Of a DNA stretch of 64,000 nucleotides, positions 52,994-61,482 are shown one piece after another. The position numbers and the translations under genes were made by a program. The first letter of the stretch is position 1, and each line of letters opens with the position of its first letter. This DNA comes from Natrialba taiwanensis DSM 12281 (lineage in GTDB: Archaea; Halobacteriota; Halobacteria; Halobacteriales; Natrialbaceae), in the NCBI RefSeq assembly GCF_000337595.1, contig NZ_AOIL01000050.1:135588-199587 (forward strand), read 5' to 3'. The notes beneath the pieces are model-generated. The model was not told where the DNA came from, did not search any database, and was given only the letters and a program-made list of their open reading frames with translations.

Positions 52994-53496
52994 GGCTGGG
53001 TGAACTCGGTGTCGAGGCGGTGGCTTGTCGGTGTGCGGTGAGCGGTGACGGGGAATCGGCACCGGTCAAGCAGGGAGCGACGCGCGAAGGAGGGGACCGG
53101 ATACCGGGACGGGGAAGTGAGGATAGTGGCGGCTGTGTCGGTTGGCCAGGAGGTCATCCACGCCGGCGACGGTGGCGTGTCGTCCGGGCTACTAACAGTT
53201 ATAGCCAGAAGTTGTGACCACATAAATATGGGCAAAACCTAGAGAATATAGACCAACGCGGCGTGAGCGGATCGAACCGGACTACCGCGGCGGTCGGTGA
53301 CAGGTGTCGGGCAGGCATCCTGTCGGCCAACCGTCGGTGAAACCGCGATCCGAACTCGCTGTCGTCGAGTGGGGGCCGTTGCGCCCACGCTGCAATGAGA
53401 GTACCACCTGCAACGAGTCACCCACCGATCGCAGAGCCATCGTGCGATCGGGCGTGTATCGACTCGCAACGGCGACGGGAGCGGTGCCCGGCGGTA
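52994..53496. other. 503-base intergenic region with distant promoter
   Basis: The only clear TATA-like element (CATATTTATG, minus strand, about 53220-53229) is some 230 bases upstream of the permease ATG, and the intervening 200 bases show no coding frame. They could be a regulatory leader of the permease mRNA. No other features recognised. Confidence 0.45.
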
Positions 53497-53940
53497 TCAG
53501 CGAGCGAGTAATCCGACGCTCCGATGGCGGTTGTATAGGTATGCCGAACAGACAGTGACCGTCGACAGCAGGAAGCCGAGGACGGTGATCGCAATCGCGA
53601 TTCCGAACCCGGCCGCCAGTCCGGAGAGAACGCCGAGGAGCAGCGGAACGGCGACGGCTGCACCGACGTAGATTTGCCGATCGGGGTCCCACGCATCGGT
53701 TTCGGTCGCAACGAACTCGGCGTCCCGCCAGATCGCCGGCAGCGTGATGGCACTTGCGGCGACGATGACGATCAGGAGTGCGATACTGCCGACACTCGAG
53801 GCCAGTACCGAGCCGCCGCCGGTGAGGCGGGCGAGCGAGATGATCCCGAGCAGACTCAATACGGGGTAGCCGATCAGTATGTACCAGTACCACGGTGCTA
53901 AATCGGTCGAATCGACGGCTGGAAGATCACCACGTGACAT
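53497..53940 (-). CDS. four-helix membrane protein, haloarchaeal hypothetical
   Basis: 147 residues, MSRGDLPAVDSTDLAPWYWYILIGYPVLSLLGIISLARLTGGGSVLASSVGSIALLIVIVAASAITLPAIWRDAEFVATETDAWDPDRQIYVGAAVAVPLLLGVLSGLAAGFGIAIAITVLGFLLSTVTVCSAYLYNRHR... Four hydrophobic segments arranged in pairs around a soluble loop with DAWDPDRQIY. The start at 53940 is favoured over a longer reading. Family not recognised. It lies upstream of the permease gene on the same strand, separated by about 500 bases. Confidence 0.65.
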   Translation of the reverse strand: MSRGDLPAVDSTDLAPWYWYILIGYPVLSLLGIISLARLTGGGSVLASSVGSIALLIVIVAASAITLPAIWRDAEFVATETDAWDPDRQIYVGAAVAVPLLLGVLSGLAAGFGIAIAITVLGFLLSTVTVCSAYLYNRHRSVGLLAR

Positions 53941-54153
53941 GGTGCAATCGTCGTAGTAGCCAGGCACGGATAAGGTATCAACAAACATTAGAAATCTATG
54001 GAAAACATCTGTAACACGTTTCTAGAGTAGTATATGGGTCGCTCTATTTATTTTAGATACTCTCACTACTGTGTCATTTTATCCCGCTGGCACCGCTACG
54101 CTGAGGTAGCCGGTCGGACCGGTGCCCGGTTCGGCCGTCCCAACAACTAACAA
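53941..54153. other. AT-rich intergenic region (divergent promoters)
   Basis: The stretch around 53980-54070 is noticeably AT-rich compared with the surroundings and separates two divergently transcribed genes, so it likely holds both promoters (for example ATTTATTTTAG near 54046). No gene or structure of note beyond this. Confidence 0.5.
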
Positions 54154-54720
54154 ATGATTGGTGAACACGCATTCTGTCCGACCAGCGGTGCGTCTCTCTC
54201 GCAAGAGCGCCATTACGACGACCGCGGCCGTCCGGAACGCGCTCCGGAGGCTGACGGCTGTTCGCAGAACATCGCTCTCGAGACGCCACTGACGACGGGA
54301 AAGCGACGGTCGTCGAAGCGAGCACTGCTGACGTACTTCCGGCGTTGTCACCAACGACACGCCGTCTCGGACGACGAACTGTACGCCCGCGCTGCGGTCA
54401 CGCTCATGCGATTGAAACGGACGGCGTCGGGCCGAGGTGAGCGCGACGTCATCGTCTGGTACGCACTCGGCGAACGACTCGCTCGTGACGAGTTCGCCGT
54501 CGAGTGGATGACCAGCCACGTCGAGCCGCGGTGTCAGAACTGCGGTGGCCGCCTGACGTACCTCGACGGAGCGAACGGATTGATCGGCCGCTGTGGGACC
54601 TCGTGTACGGACACTGGTCGGGACCAACTCGCGGTGATCCGCCATCTCGTCCGCTCGCTTTTCAATCGAACGTTTCCCACCTATTCACTGTCAGAGACTG
54701 ATGCACTCGCGCTACTGTGA
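54154..54720 (+). CDS. hypothetical protein with C-terminal zinc-ribbon-like Cys motif
   Basis: 188 residues. The N-terminal 90 are Arg/His-rich without clear motifs (GKRRSSKRALLTYFRRCHQRHAVSDDELYARAAVTLMRLKR). Residues 128-150 carry CQNCGGRL and CGTSCTD, a pattern like a zinc ribbon split over 20 residues. The ending is PTYSLSETDALALL. I do not recognise the family; given the metal-handling neighbours a regulatory or metal-binding role is possible but unsupported. The region upstream is AT-rich and may hold its promoter (ATTTATTTTAG near 54046). Confidence 0.5.
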   Translation: MIGEHAFCPTSGASLSQERHYDDRGRPERAPEADGCSQNIALETPLTTGKRRSSKRALLTYFRRCHQRHAVSDDELYARAAVTLMRLKRTASGRGERDVIVWYALGERLARDEFAVEWMTSHVEPRCQNCGGRLTYLDGANGLIGRCGTSCTDTGRDQLAVIRHLVRSLFNRTFPTYSLSETDALALL

Positions 54721-54773
54721 TCGATCGCGACGGCGTTCGACGATCATCGCCGAGACGAACGTGGCGGTCGAAT

Positions 54774-55793
54774 ATGCGGCTCCTGACGGTACTCGCAGAC
54801 ACGCAGCCGAGTATCGACGAGGCGATGGCCGTCCTCGAGTCCCACGACCTCACGTACAGCCTCACCGATCATTCCGACGGCGAGCACTGGACGCTTACCG
54901 TTCCGGTCCCTGCACACGCGGTCGAACCGGTCGAAGACCAACTGGAGGCGATCACCGGGAACGTTACCGTCATCGTCGAAGCGCCGATGGCGATCCTCGA
55001 AACCGGCAGCGACTCCGCGCGAAATCGGTCCAACCGACGGCCCGAATGGCTCTCGTTCGAGCGCGTCTCCAGAAGCGAATTGCGGTCGAAAGCCCGCTCG
55101 CAGCTCCCCTCGTTCATCATCTTCGCCACGATGACGGCGATCAGCAGCGTCGTCGCAACCACCGGCGTCCTCCTGAACTCGCTGCCCGTTCTCGTCGGCT
55201 CGATGGTCATCGCCCCGCTGCTCGGCCCGGCAATGGCCGCAAGCGTTGCGACGGTCCTCGACGACCGACCGCTGTTCGTCCGCGGCGTCAAACTCCAACT
55301 GCTCGGCATCGTCGTCGCCCTCGTCAGCGCCCTGTCCTTCGCGGCGTTCGCACGCACGTCGACGATCATCTCCTCCGTCGTCGATCTCGAGGCGAGCCTC
55401 GGACTCGGCAGCCACGGCTTACCGCCATCCCTGCTCGTCACCGTCGCCATCTGCTCCGGCGTCGCCGGCGGGCTCGGCATGGCAACCACGGGCATTACGG
55501 ACCTGATCGGGGTGATGATCGCCGCCGCACTCATGCCGCCGATCGGCGTCATCGGCGTCGGCGTCGCCTGGGGCGCACCCGAAGCGACGCTCGGGTCGTT
55601 CGTCGTCGTCGCCGTCAACCTCATCGCGATCAACGTCGGGTCGATCGCAACGCTCTGGACCGTCGGCTTTCATCCGTCGGATCGCGCCCGTATCAGGACG
55701 ACGCGAAGCGCCATCCTGCGACGCGTCGCCGTACTGATCATCCTGCTCGTCCTTGCACTCCGCCTGCTCGAACTCGTCTCGGCCCTCCTCTGA
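54774..55793 (+). CDS. DUF389 (TIGR00341-like) membrane protein
   Basis: 339 residues. N-terminal 115 residues are soluble with a ferredoxin-like pattern (MRLLTVLADTQPSIDEAMAVLESHDLTYSLTDH..., PVPAHAVEPVEDQLEAITG), then about six membrane helices containing GSMVIAPLLGPAMAASVATVL and the GLGMATTGITDLIGVMIAAALMPPIGVIGVGVAWG segment, typical of the DUF389 / TIGR00341 family. Function unknown; related proteins are discussed as ion or sugar-phosphate exporters. The ATG at 54774 starts the conserved domain directly. It begins a three-gene row with the next two. Confidence 0.83.
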   Translation: MRLLTVLADTQPSIDEAMAVLESHDLTYSLTDHSDGEHWTLTVPVPAHAVEPVEDQLEAITGNVTVIVEAPMAILETGSDSARNRSNRRPEWLSFERVSRSELRSKARSQLPSFIIFATMTAISSVVATTGVLLNSLPVLVGSMVIAPLLGPAMAASVATVLDDRPLFVRGVKLQLLGIVVALVSALSFAAFARTSTIISSVVDLEASLGLGSHGLPPSLLVTVAICSGVAGGLGMATTGITDLIGVMIAAALMPPIGVIGVGVAWGAPEATLGSFVVVAVNLIAINVGSIATLWTVGFHPSDRARIRTTRSAILRRVAVLIILLVLALRLLELVSALL

Positions 55794-55854
55794 TCCGCCG
55801 ACTGCGACCAGCCGCTGGACGATCCCAGCACCACACGAGCTCACTCCCCACCCC

Positions 55855-57360
55855 ATGACTGACGATTCCTCATCGCCCGACCCAGACCCGGACACTGCGA
55901 CCTCGCAAACGCCCCCCGACACGGCACAGGACTCGACTGAACTCGGTGCGCCCGACCACGGCAATTCCGAGACGGCCGGCGAAACCGTCCACGATGACGC
56001 CGACACAACCGTCGACACAACCGCCGACGCTCCCGCTGACGACTCGACGCCACCCTCCCAGCGGTCGCACTCCGAGTCGGATCGTTCCGGTGACGAGCAG
56101 TCATCGCTCGGTCTCTCCCTCGCGGTCTACATCGTTCGGCTGACCGTCGCCGGACTCCTCGTCGGTGGACGTTTGCTCTGGGTCGGCGCTCGAATCGGCA
56201 TCCAGCTGCTCACCGAAACGAAATCCCGCCGCGACAGCCACCGCTGGCTCTTACTCGAGGGCGACCGTCGCGTGATCGTCGGCGGCTTCGTCGCCGGTAT
56301 CTTCGTCATCGCACTCCTGCTCGGGGTGAGCGACGTCATCGGCGTCCGCGAGAGCCGATTCGTAACGACGATGTTTAGCACGATGATCGCGGGCCTGTTC
56401 TCGTTCATCCCGATCGTCGTCGCGGTCAACCAGTTGATCATCTCGCGGCTGTTCGGCACGCCGGACCGACTGACGGATCGCATCGACGGCGTCCAGGAGT
56501 TTCGCGCGCGTATCGAGCAACAGACGGAAGGGGATGGCGTGAGCCCGACCAACCCCGCACCGTTTCTCGCCCGCCTGGCCGGAACGCTCGGCAGCCGCGC
56601 CGACGCGCTCGTCTCGGAGTGCGAACGCGACGGGGAAGCCGCGTCCGAGTCAACGGTCGACGACCAAACCGCGGGCTGTTCGATGGACGCCTTCGAGTCC
56701 ATTCGACGCTTCGCATCGCAAACCCGCGACCACACGCGTGAACTCTCGTCGACGCTTACCGGCAGGACGGACTCCGTCTTCGCTGTCGTCTTGCCGACGA
56801 TCGATCACGACTACGCGGGTGCCGCCACCGAGGCACGGCGGTTTCGGCGACGGTTCGACGACGAACTGTCCGACCGGGCGTCGGAACTGCTCTCCGAACT
56901 CCGGGAACTGTTCGTCGCTGCGGACGCCACGCGACAGTACTTCACGACGATCTACCTCCAGCGCGACCTCGCGCGACTGTCGCGGTGGATCACCTACAGC
57001 GGCACTGCGGCGCTGTTGCTCTCAACCCTGGTCATTATGATCTACGCGAGTGGCTATCCGCCGGTCGCCCACGAGGGCCCGCTGCTCGTCCTCGTGAGCC
57101 TCGCGCTCGCGGTCGCGTTCAGTCCGCTCGGCGTCCTCTTCGCGTACGTCGTTCGTATCTCCGCGGTCCTCAAACGTACGTCCGCCCCCGGCGCGTTCAC
57201 GCCGTCGTCCCCGCCGAGCCGCCCATCCGAAGCCGGGATCGAAACCGCCGACAGCGAACCGGCAGCGACCGCTCCGGACCAGCGGCTGAACAACGGCCCG
57301 TCGAGCACCCGAGTTCAAGAGCAGGAACGGGAGGACGAGACCGATGGCGATGGGGCGTGA
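55855..57360 (+). CDS. large haloarchaeal membrane protein with acidic N-terminus
   Basis: 501 residues. A disordered acidic N-terminus (about 80 residues), then about three to four membrane helices around residues 85-200, an extended middle region with helical text (IDHDYAGAATEARRFRRRFDDELSDRASELLSELRELFVAADATRQYFTTIYLQRDLARLSRWITY), and two C-terminal helices (TAALLLSTLVIMIYASGYPPVAHEGPLLVLVSLALAVAFSPLGVLFAYVVRI). No characterised family is recognised. Its stop overlaps the start region of the propeller lipoprotein gene by up to 17 bases, so they are translated from one message. Confidence 0.7.
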   Translation: MTDDSSSPDPDPDTATSQTPPDTAQDSTELGAPDHGNSETAGETVHDDADTTVDTTADAPADDSTPPSQRSHSESDRSGDEQSSLGLSLAVYIVRLTVAGLLVGGRLLWVGARIGIQLLTETKSRRDSHRWLLLEGDRRVIVGGFVAGIFVIALLLGVSDVIGVRESRFVTTMFSTMIAGLFSFIPIVVAVNQLIISRLFGTPDRLTDRIDGVQEFRARIEQQTEGDGVSPTNPAPFLARLAGTLGSRADALVSECERDGEAASESTVDDQTAGCSMDAFESIRRFASQTRDHTRELSSTLTGRTDSVFAVVLPTIDHDYAGAATEARRFRRRFDDELSDRASELLSELRELFVAADATRQYFTTIYLQRDLARLSRWITYSGTAALLLSTLVIMIYASGYPPVAHEGPLLVLVSLALAVAFSPLGVLFAYVVRISAVLKRTSAPGAFTPSSPPSRPSEAGIETADSEPAATAPDQRLNNGPSSTRVQEQEREDETDGDGA

Positions 57361-58327
57361 TCGAATCCATCGGCGGACCGTCCTCACCGCGATCGGCGTG
57401 GCCGCGGTTTCAGTCTCGGCGTCGCTGGCCGGCTGCGGCGAGACGACCGCCGAGTGGACGCCGGCCACCGTTCCGACCGACGCGACGCTGTACGACGTCG
57501 GAACGACGGCGACTGGCGCTGTCGCCGTCGGCGAGGACGGAATCGTCCTGACTCGAGGCGACGAGTCGTGGACCGTCGCACTGCCGAACGGCCCCGGCGG
57601 GACGGCCGATACGCTTCGTTCGCTCGCGGTGACGAACAACGGCCGCGCGGTCTGGGCCGCCGGCGACAGCGGTGCGCTCGGCCTCTACGACGTCGTCGCC
57701 GATCAGGCTGTGGACTTCTCGGCACCGAAGGAGATGACGTCCTCCTGGACGGCGGTCGCCGTCGCCGGTCTCGCCGGCGAAGAACGGATTACGGCGCTCA
57801 ACGGCTCGGGTGAACTCCTCCACGGGCAACGCGACGGCACGTCGGTCGAGTGGGCCGAGGTGATCGAACCCGGCACCGGTTCGAGCGTCACCGATGTCGC
57901 TATCACGCCGCTGTCGTACGTCTACACCGTCGACACGGACGGCGGTGCGTTCGAATCGCGGGACGGCGGCGATACCTGGACGCGTATCGGAATCGATGCG
58001 GCGGCCGTCGATTTCGATGCCGTCGCCGCGGTCGATTCCGGGGCGGTCTCCGTCGCCGGCGGCGACGGCACCGTCTGGAACTACAACGGCGTCGGCTGGT
58101 CGCGCGCGTCACTCGCCGAAACGGCGATTACAGCACTGGTCCGGAACCGCTACGACGCGCTGGCGATCGCCTCCTCCGGCGACCTCTTCGAGCGCGATTT
58201 CGACGGTTGGACGACGCAAACGACGCTCCCGGCCCAAAACGATCCGCTCGCGATCACGCTCGGCACGTCTCGCGCCCCCGAACTCGTCGTCGGCGAGTCA
58301 GGGATGGTGATCGAGCGGCAGTACTGA
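57344..58327 (+). CDS. Tat-exported lipoprotein with beta-propeller, paralogue of 44.5-kb protein
   Basis: 327 residues. RIHRRTVLTAIGVAAVSVSASLAGCGE is a Tat signal (RR motif) with a lipobox SLAGC, so the mature protein would be lipid-anchored outside. The propeller blades match the cytoplasmic paralogue at 44479-45654 in order and text (AGDSGALGLYDV, SAPKEMTSSW, GEERITALNGSGE, VIEPGTGSSVTDVAI, WTRIGIDAAAVDF, GDGTVWNYNGVGW). The short C-terminal extension of the other copy is absent. Start could be 57344 or 57350. It overlaps the upstream membrane-protein gene, suggesting an exported partner of that membrane protein. Confidence 0.85.
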   Translation: MAMGRDRIHRRTVLTAIGVAAVSVSASLAGCGETTAEWTPATVPTDATLYDVGTTATGAVAVGEDGIVLTRGDESWTVALPNGPGGTADTLRSLAVTNNGRAVWAAGDSGALGLYDVVADQAVDFSAPKEMTSSWTAVAVAGLAGEERITALNGSGELLHGQRDGTSVEWAEVIEPGTGSSVTDVAITPLSYVYTVDTDGGAFESRDGGDTWTRIGIDAAAVDFDAVAAVDSGAVSVAGGDGTVWNYNGVGWSRASLAETAITALVRNRYDALAIASSGDLFERDFDGWTTQTTLPAQNDPLAITLGTSRAPELVVGESGMVIERQY

Positions 58328-58443
58328 CCGTCGGCCGACCGGCACTCGCACCTGTGGCCCGGGTCGCAACTGCAGCCACAAACGACCCCCGCGAGGATAC
58401 GATCCCGTTACGCTTTACCCCCACCGGGCCGAATCGTGGCTCA

Positions 58444-59934
58444 ATGACTGCCCAAACCGTCCAGCAGGGCGACCTCGTGACCGTCATCGGGCTCGAGGTC
58501 CACGTCCAGCTGGAGACCGACACGAAGATCTTCTGTGGCTGCTCGACGGACCAGACCGACGAGCCGAACGAGAACGTCTGCCCCGTCTGTCTCGGCCTCC
58601 CGGGCGCGCTGCCGGTGCTGAACGAAGGAGCCGTCGAAGCCGCCGTCAAGGTCGGTAAGGCCATCGACGCCGACATCCCCGAAGAAACCCGCTTTCACCG
58701 CAAGAACTACTACTACCCCGACCTGCCCAAGAACTTCCAGATCACGCAGTACGACGACCCCATCTGCGCCGACGGCGAACTCGAAGTCGCTGTCGAGGGC
58801 GACCGCCGCACGATCGCCATCGAGCGCGCCCACCTGGAGGAAGACCCCGGCAGCCTCCAGCACGTCGGCGGCGGCATCGACACCGCCGACTACACGCTGG
58901 TCGACTACAATCGCGCCGGCACGCCGCTCATGGAGGTCGTCACCGCCCCCGACTTCCGCAGCCCGAGCGAAGTCCGCGCCTTCCTCGCCGAACTCGAGGA
59001 AGTGCTCGAGTACCTGGGCGTCTTCGACGCCGAGCGCGACGGCAGCCTGCGTATCGACGCGAACCTCTCGATCATCCCCGCGGACGAAATCGCCGGCGAC
59101 GGCATCAACGAGATCGGCGCGGACGCACTCGCCGCCGCCAACCGCACCGAAGTCAAGAACATCTCGAGTCACAAGGGCGCGGAGAAAGCACTCGCGTACG
59201 AGGAGACCCGCCAGAAGAACGCCATCCAGCGCGGCCGCGCGGTCGAACAGGAAACTCGACACTGGGACGAATCCCGCGGCATCACGGTCTCGATGCGCTC
59301 GAAGGAAGAAGAGAAAGATTACCGATACTTCGAGGAAGCCGACCTGCCGCCGCTTCGCGTCTCCCACTGGAAGGACGAACTCTCGATTCCGGAACTCCCC
59401 TCGGCCCGCCGCGAGCGCTTCCAGGACGAGTTCAGTCTGAGCGAGGAGGCCGCCTCGAAACTGACATCCACGAAGCAGGTTGCCGACTTCTACGAGGACG
59501 TGGCCAGCGAGTTCGATCCCGACCTCGCGGCGACCTGGGTCGCGGACAACCTGCTCGGCGAACTCAACTACCGCGACATGGAAATCACCGACCTCGAAGG
59601 TCGGTTCGACGAGGTCACCCGCCTCGTTGAACTCGTCGCGACGGACGAGATCACGGCGAAGAACGCCCGCGAGACCGTCCTCCGGTCGATGCTCGACGAC
59701 GGCCGCACGCCGGACGAAGTCGTCGCCGAGGAGGGACTCGGCAAGACCGGCGAGGACGAAGTACAACAGGCCGTGGTCGAAGCCATCGACGAGAACCCCG
59801 GTGCGGTCGAGGACTACGAATCCGGCGACGACGGCGCGATCAACTTCCTCGTCGGCCAGGTCATGCAAAAGACCGGCGGCAGCGCTGACCCCGGCGATGT
59901 GAATCAGTTGCTCCGGACTGAACTCGAGAGCTAA
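58444..59934 (+). CDS. gatB: aspartyl/glutamyl-tRNA(Asn/Gln) amidotransferase subunit B
   Basis: 496 residues: IGLEVHVQLETDTKIFCGCSTDQTDEPNENVCPVCLGLPGALPVLNEGAVE, NYYYPDLPKNFQITQYDDPIC, IERAHLEEDPGS, DYNRAGTPLMEVVTAPDFRS, and the Yqey-like C-terminal helical domain ending VNQLLRTELES. GatB binds misacylated tRNA and transfers the amide within GatCAB, converting Glu-tRNA(Gln) or Asp-tRNA(Asn). Full length. A CTTTACC element about 28 bases before the ATG fits a leaderless start. gatA and gatC are not in the window. Confidence 0.97.
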   Translation: MTAQTVQQGDLVTVIGLEVHVQLETDTKIFCGCSTDQTDEPNENVCPVCLGLPGALPVLNEGAVEAAVKVGKAIDADIPEETRFHRKNYYYPDLPKNFQITQYDDPICADGELEVAVEGDRRTIAIERAHLEEDPGSLQHVGGGIDTADYTLVDYNRAGTPLMEVVTAPDFRSPSEVRAFLAELEEVLEYLGVFDAERDGSLRIDANLSIIPADEIAGDGINEIGADALAAANRTEVKNISSHKGAEKALAYEETRQKNAIQRGRAVEQETRHWDESRGITVSMRSKEEEKDYRYFEEADLPPLRVSHWKDELSIPELPSARRERFQDEFSLSEEAASKLTSTKQVADFYEDVASEFDPDLAATWVADNLLGELNYRDMEITDLEGRFDEVTRLVELVATDEITAKNARETVLRSMLDDGRTPDEVVAEEGLGKTGEDEVQQAVVEAIDENPGAVEDYESGDDGAINFLVGQVMQKTGGSADPGDVNQLLRTELES

Positions 59935-60120
59935 CGGGTTTTTCACTCGTTCGCTCAGTTTCACACAGACTCGCGTCCACGCTCGCTTTCACTCAGCCGC
60001 TCACTCACGTTCAGACTTACGCTCGCGCTCACCCACATTCCCACCCGCATTCACTCTTCCTCAGCCGCTCACTCTCTCACTCACCACCGTCGATCCCCGC
60101 GCGTCGTTCCGGTACCCAGT
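59935..60120. repeat. CTCA/TTCAC-rich low-complexity tract
   Basis: Downstream of gatB about 180 bases consist of short pyrimidine-rich units (CACTCGTTCGCTCAG, CACTCAGCCGCTCACTCAC, CTCACTCTCTCACTCAC) repeated irregularly. CAGCCGCTCACT occurs twice. It carries no gene and is probably a slippage-prone simple repeat; the start of the next gene follows at 60153. Confidence 0.7.
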
Positions 60121-60152
60121 GAGTTATTATCGCTCGACGGATGCATCTCGGT

Positions 60153-61157
60153 ATGGACCGTATTTCGCTGGGTAACGACGAGTTCGAGGGACACAACAAT
60201 TCCTACGTGCTCGAGGACCCGGACGGCGACGAACTCGCACTCGTCGATACGGGCGTTGCGACCCCCGACGTTCGAGCGGACCTCCGAGCAGGACTCGCGG
60301 ACCGCGGCTACGAGTTCGCCGACGTCGACGCGATCGTCCTGACACACTTTCACGTCGACCACGCCGGCCTCGCCGGCGAGATTCAAGAGGCGAGCGGGGC
60401 GACGGTCTACGTCCACGAGGCCGACGCGCCGCTGGTCGAACAGGACCCCGAGGAGACTGCTGCGCTTCACGAACGCCGACGGGCGTCCCTCGACGAGTGG
60501 GGCGTTCCCGAGGGCCCGAAATCGGAACTGCTCGAGTTCGTCGACGCCTCCTCGCGGCTCGAGGGCGAACCGGTCGACACGACGCCGATCGAGGACGGCG
60601 ACGCGATAGAGGTCGGCGGTCGCACGCTGGAAGCGGTACACGCACCCGGCCACGCGGCGGGTCTCTGTTGCTTCGAACTCGTGGACGGGCCGGAAACGGC
60701 GGACGACGACACAGCATTCGTCGGCGACGCCCTCCTGCCGGTCTACACGCCGAACGTCGGCGGGGCTGACGTCCGCGTCGAGCGGCCGCTCGAAGAGTAT
60801 CTCACGACGCTGCGAACGATTGCGGATCGCGACTACGACCGCGTCTGGCCCGGCCACCGGGACCCGATTCCGGACCCGAGCGATCGCGCGATGACCATCG
60901 TCGACCACCACCGGGAGCGGACGGAAAACGTCCTCGACGTGCTCGCGGACCACGGCCCGGCGAACCCCTGGACCGTCAGCGCGCACCTCTTTGGCGACCT
61001 CGAAGGGATCCACATCGTCCACGGCCCCGGCGAAGCCTACGCCCACCTCGATCACCTCCGCCACGAGGGCATCGTCGAGTTCGACGACGGGGAGTACCGC
61101 CTCCTCGAAGACGCCGGTGAACTCGATCTCGACCACGTCGTCGCGGCCGACGACTGA
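60153..61157 (+). CDS. metallo-beta-lactamase-fold hydrolase
   Basis: 334 residues. The MBL metal motif HFHVDHAG follows IVLTHF, with the later HAPGHAAG and GDALLPV and the H in VWPGHRDPIPDPS, giving a complete two-metal site. A C-terminal winged-helix-like region of about 100 residues (ENVLDVLADHGPANPWTVSAHLFGDLEGIH...HLDHLRHEGIVEFDDGEYRL) resembles the LACTB2/ glyoxalase-II relatives with added DNA or RNA-binding domain. Substrate not known. ATG 60153 is chosen because a TTATTATC TATA-like element at 60123-60130 lies about 26 bases before it; ATG 60141 is an alternative. Confidence 0.88.
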   Translation: MDRISLGNDEFEGHNNSYVLEDPDGDELALVDTGVATPDVRADLRAGLADRGYEFADVDAIVLTHFHVDHAGLAGEIQEASGATVYVHEADAPLVEQDPEETAALHERRRASLDEWGVPEGPKSELLEFVDASSRLEGEPVDTTPIEDGDAIEVGGRTLEAVHAPGHAAGLCCFELVDGPETADDDTAFVGDALLPVYTPNVGGADVRVERPLEEYLTTLRTIADRDYDRVWPGHRDPIPDPSDRAMTIVDHHRERTENVLDVLADHGPANPWTVSAHLFGDLEGIHIVHGPGEAYAHLDHLRHEGIVEFDDGEYRLLEDAGELDLDHVVAADD

Positions 61158-61159
61158 GT

Positions 61160-61237
61160 GGTCTGCTGTACCGAGTTCACGGCACAACCGCAGGACAGGT
61201 CACGGTTATGCTGGAATTGGCTGACAGCAGTCCGTAC
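61160..61237. repeat. imperfect palindromic dispersed repeat, copy 2
   Basis: Starts GGTCTGCTGTACCGAGTTC and ends GGCTGACAGCAGTCCGTAC, the same as the copy at 6183-6266, and keeps internal arms GGCACAACCG and CGGTTATGCTGG as imperfect inverted partners. The two copies are about 55 kb apart on opposite sides of the window. This copy follows the stop codon of the metallo-beta-lactamase gene by three bases, while copy 1 abuts a stop codon too. Confidence 0.75.
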
Positions 61238-61331
61238 GAATGGGAATCGACGAATGCGGTACGAGTACTGGTCCCGGAGTCGCTGTGAATGCCGGCCGTA
61301 CTGCTACCCGTTTCGGCGTTAATTGGTTCGT

Positions 61332-61466
61332 ATGGTCAAACCATCGACGATCTTGATCCTTCTCGGGATCGTCCTCATCATCGCACCGATTCCGCCGATC
61401 GGGATGATTCTCGGCCCGATCGCGCTCGTGCTGGGAATCGTGCTTCGGATACTGACGGATCTGTGA
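61332..61466 (+). CDS. 44-residue single-pass hydrophobic membrane protein
   Basis: The reading is MVKPSTILILLGIVLIIAPIPPIGMILGPIALVLGIVLRILTDL, ending in a stop. It has two short hydrophobic segments with a PIPPIG turn and a basic end, the design of many conserved haloarchaeal small membrane proteins (transporter-like or membrane stress peptides). Its own family is not recognised. A TTAATTG element about 14 bases upstream might belong to its promoter, though the spacing is short. Nothing else of note nearby. Confidence 0.65.
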   Translation: MVKPSTILILLGIVLIIAPIPPIGMILGPIALVLGIVLRILTDL

Positions 61467-61482
61467 CCGCGAGTTCGGAACG

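Noticed and set aside
53260-53300. tRNA-like GGTTCGATCC on the minus strand
   Set aside because: The stems flanking the TTCGA do not pair and no acceptor stem can be drawn.
53282-53893. Arg-rich minus-strand frame of 203 residues
   Set aside because: Overlaps the better membrane-protein frame at 53497-53940 and has improbable composition.
59935-60120. CRISPR-like array downstream of gatB
   Set aside because: Units are short, irregular and pyrimidine-rich with no constant spacers, so it is a simple repeat and not a CRISPR array.
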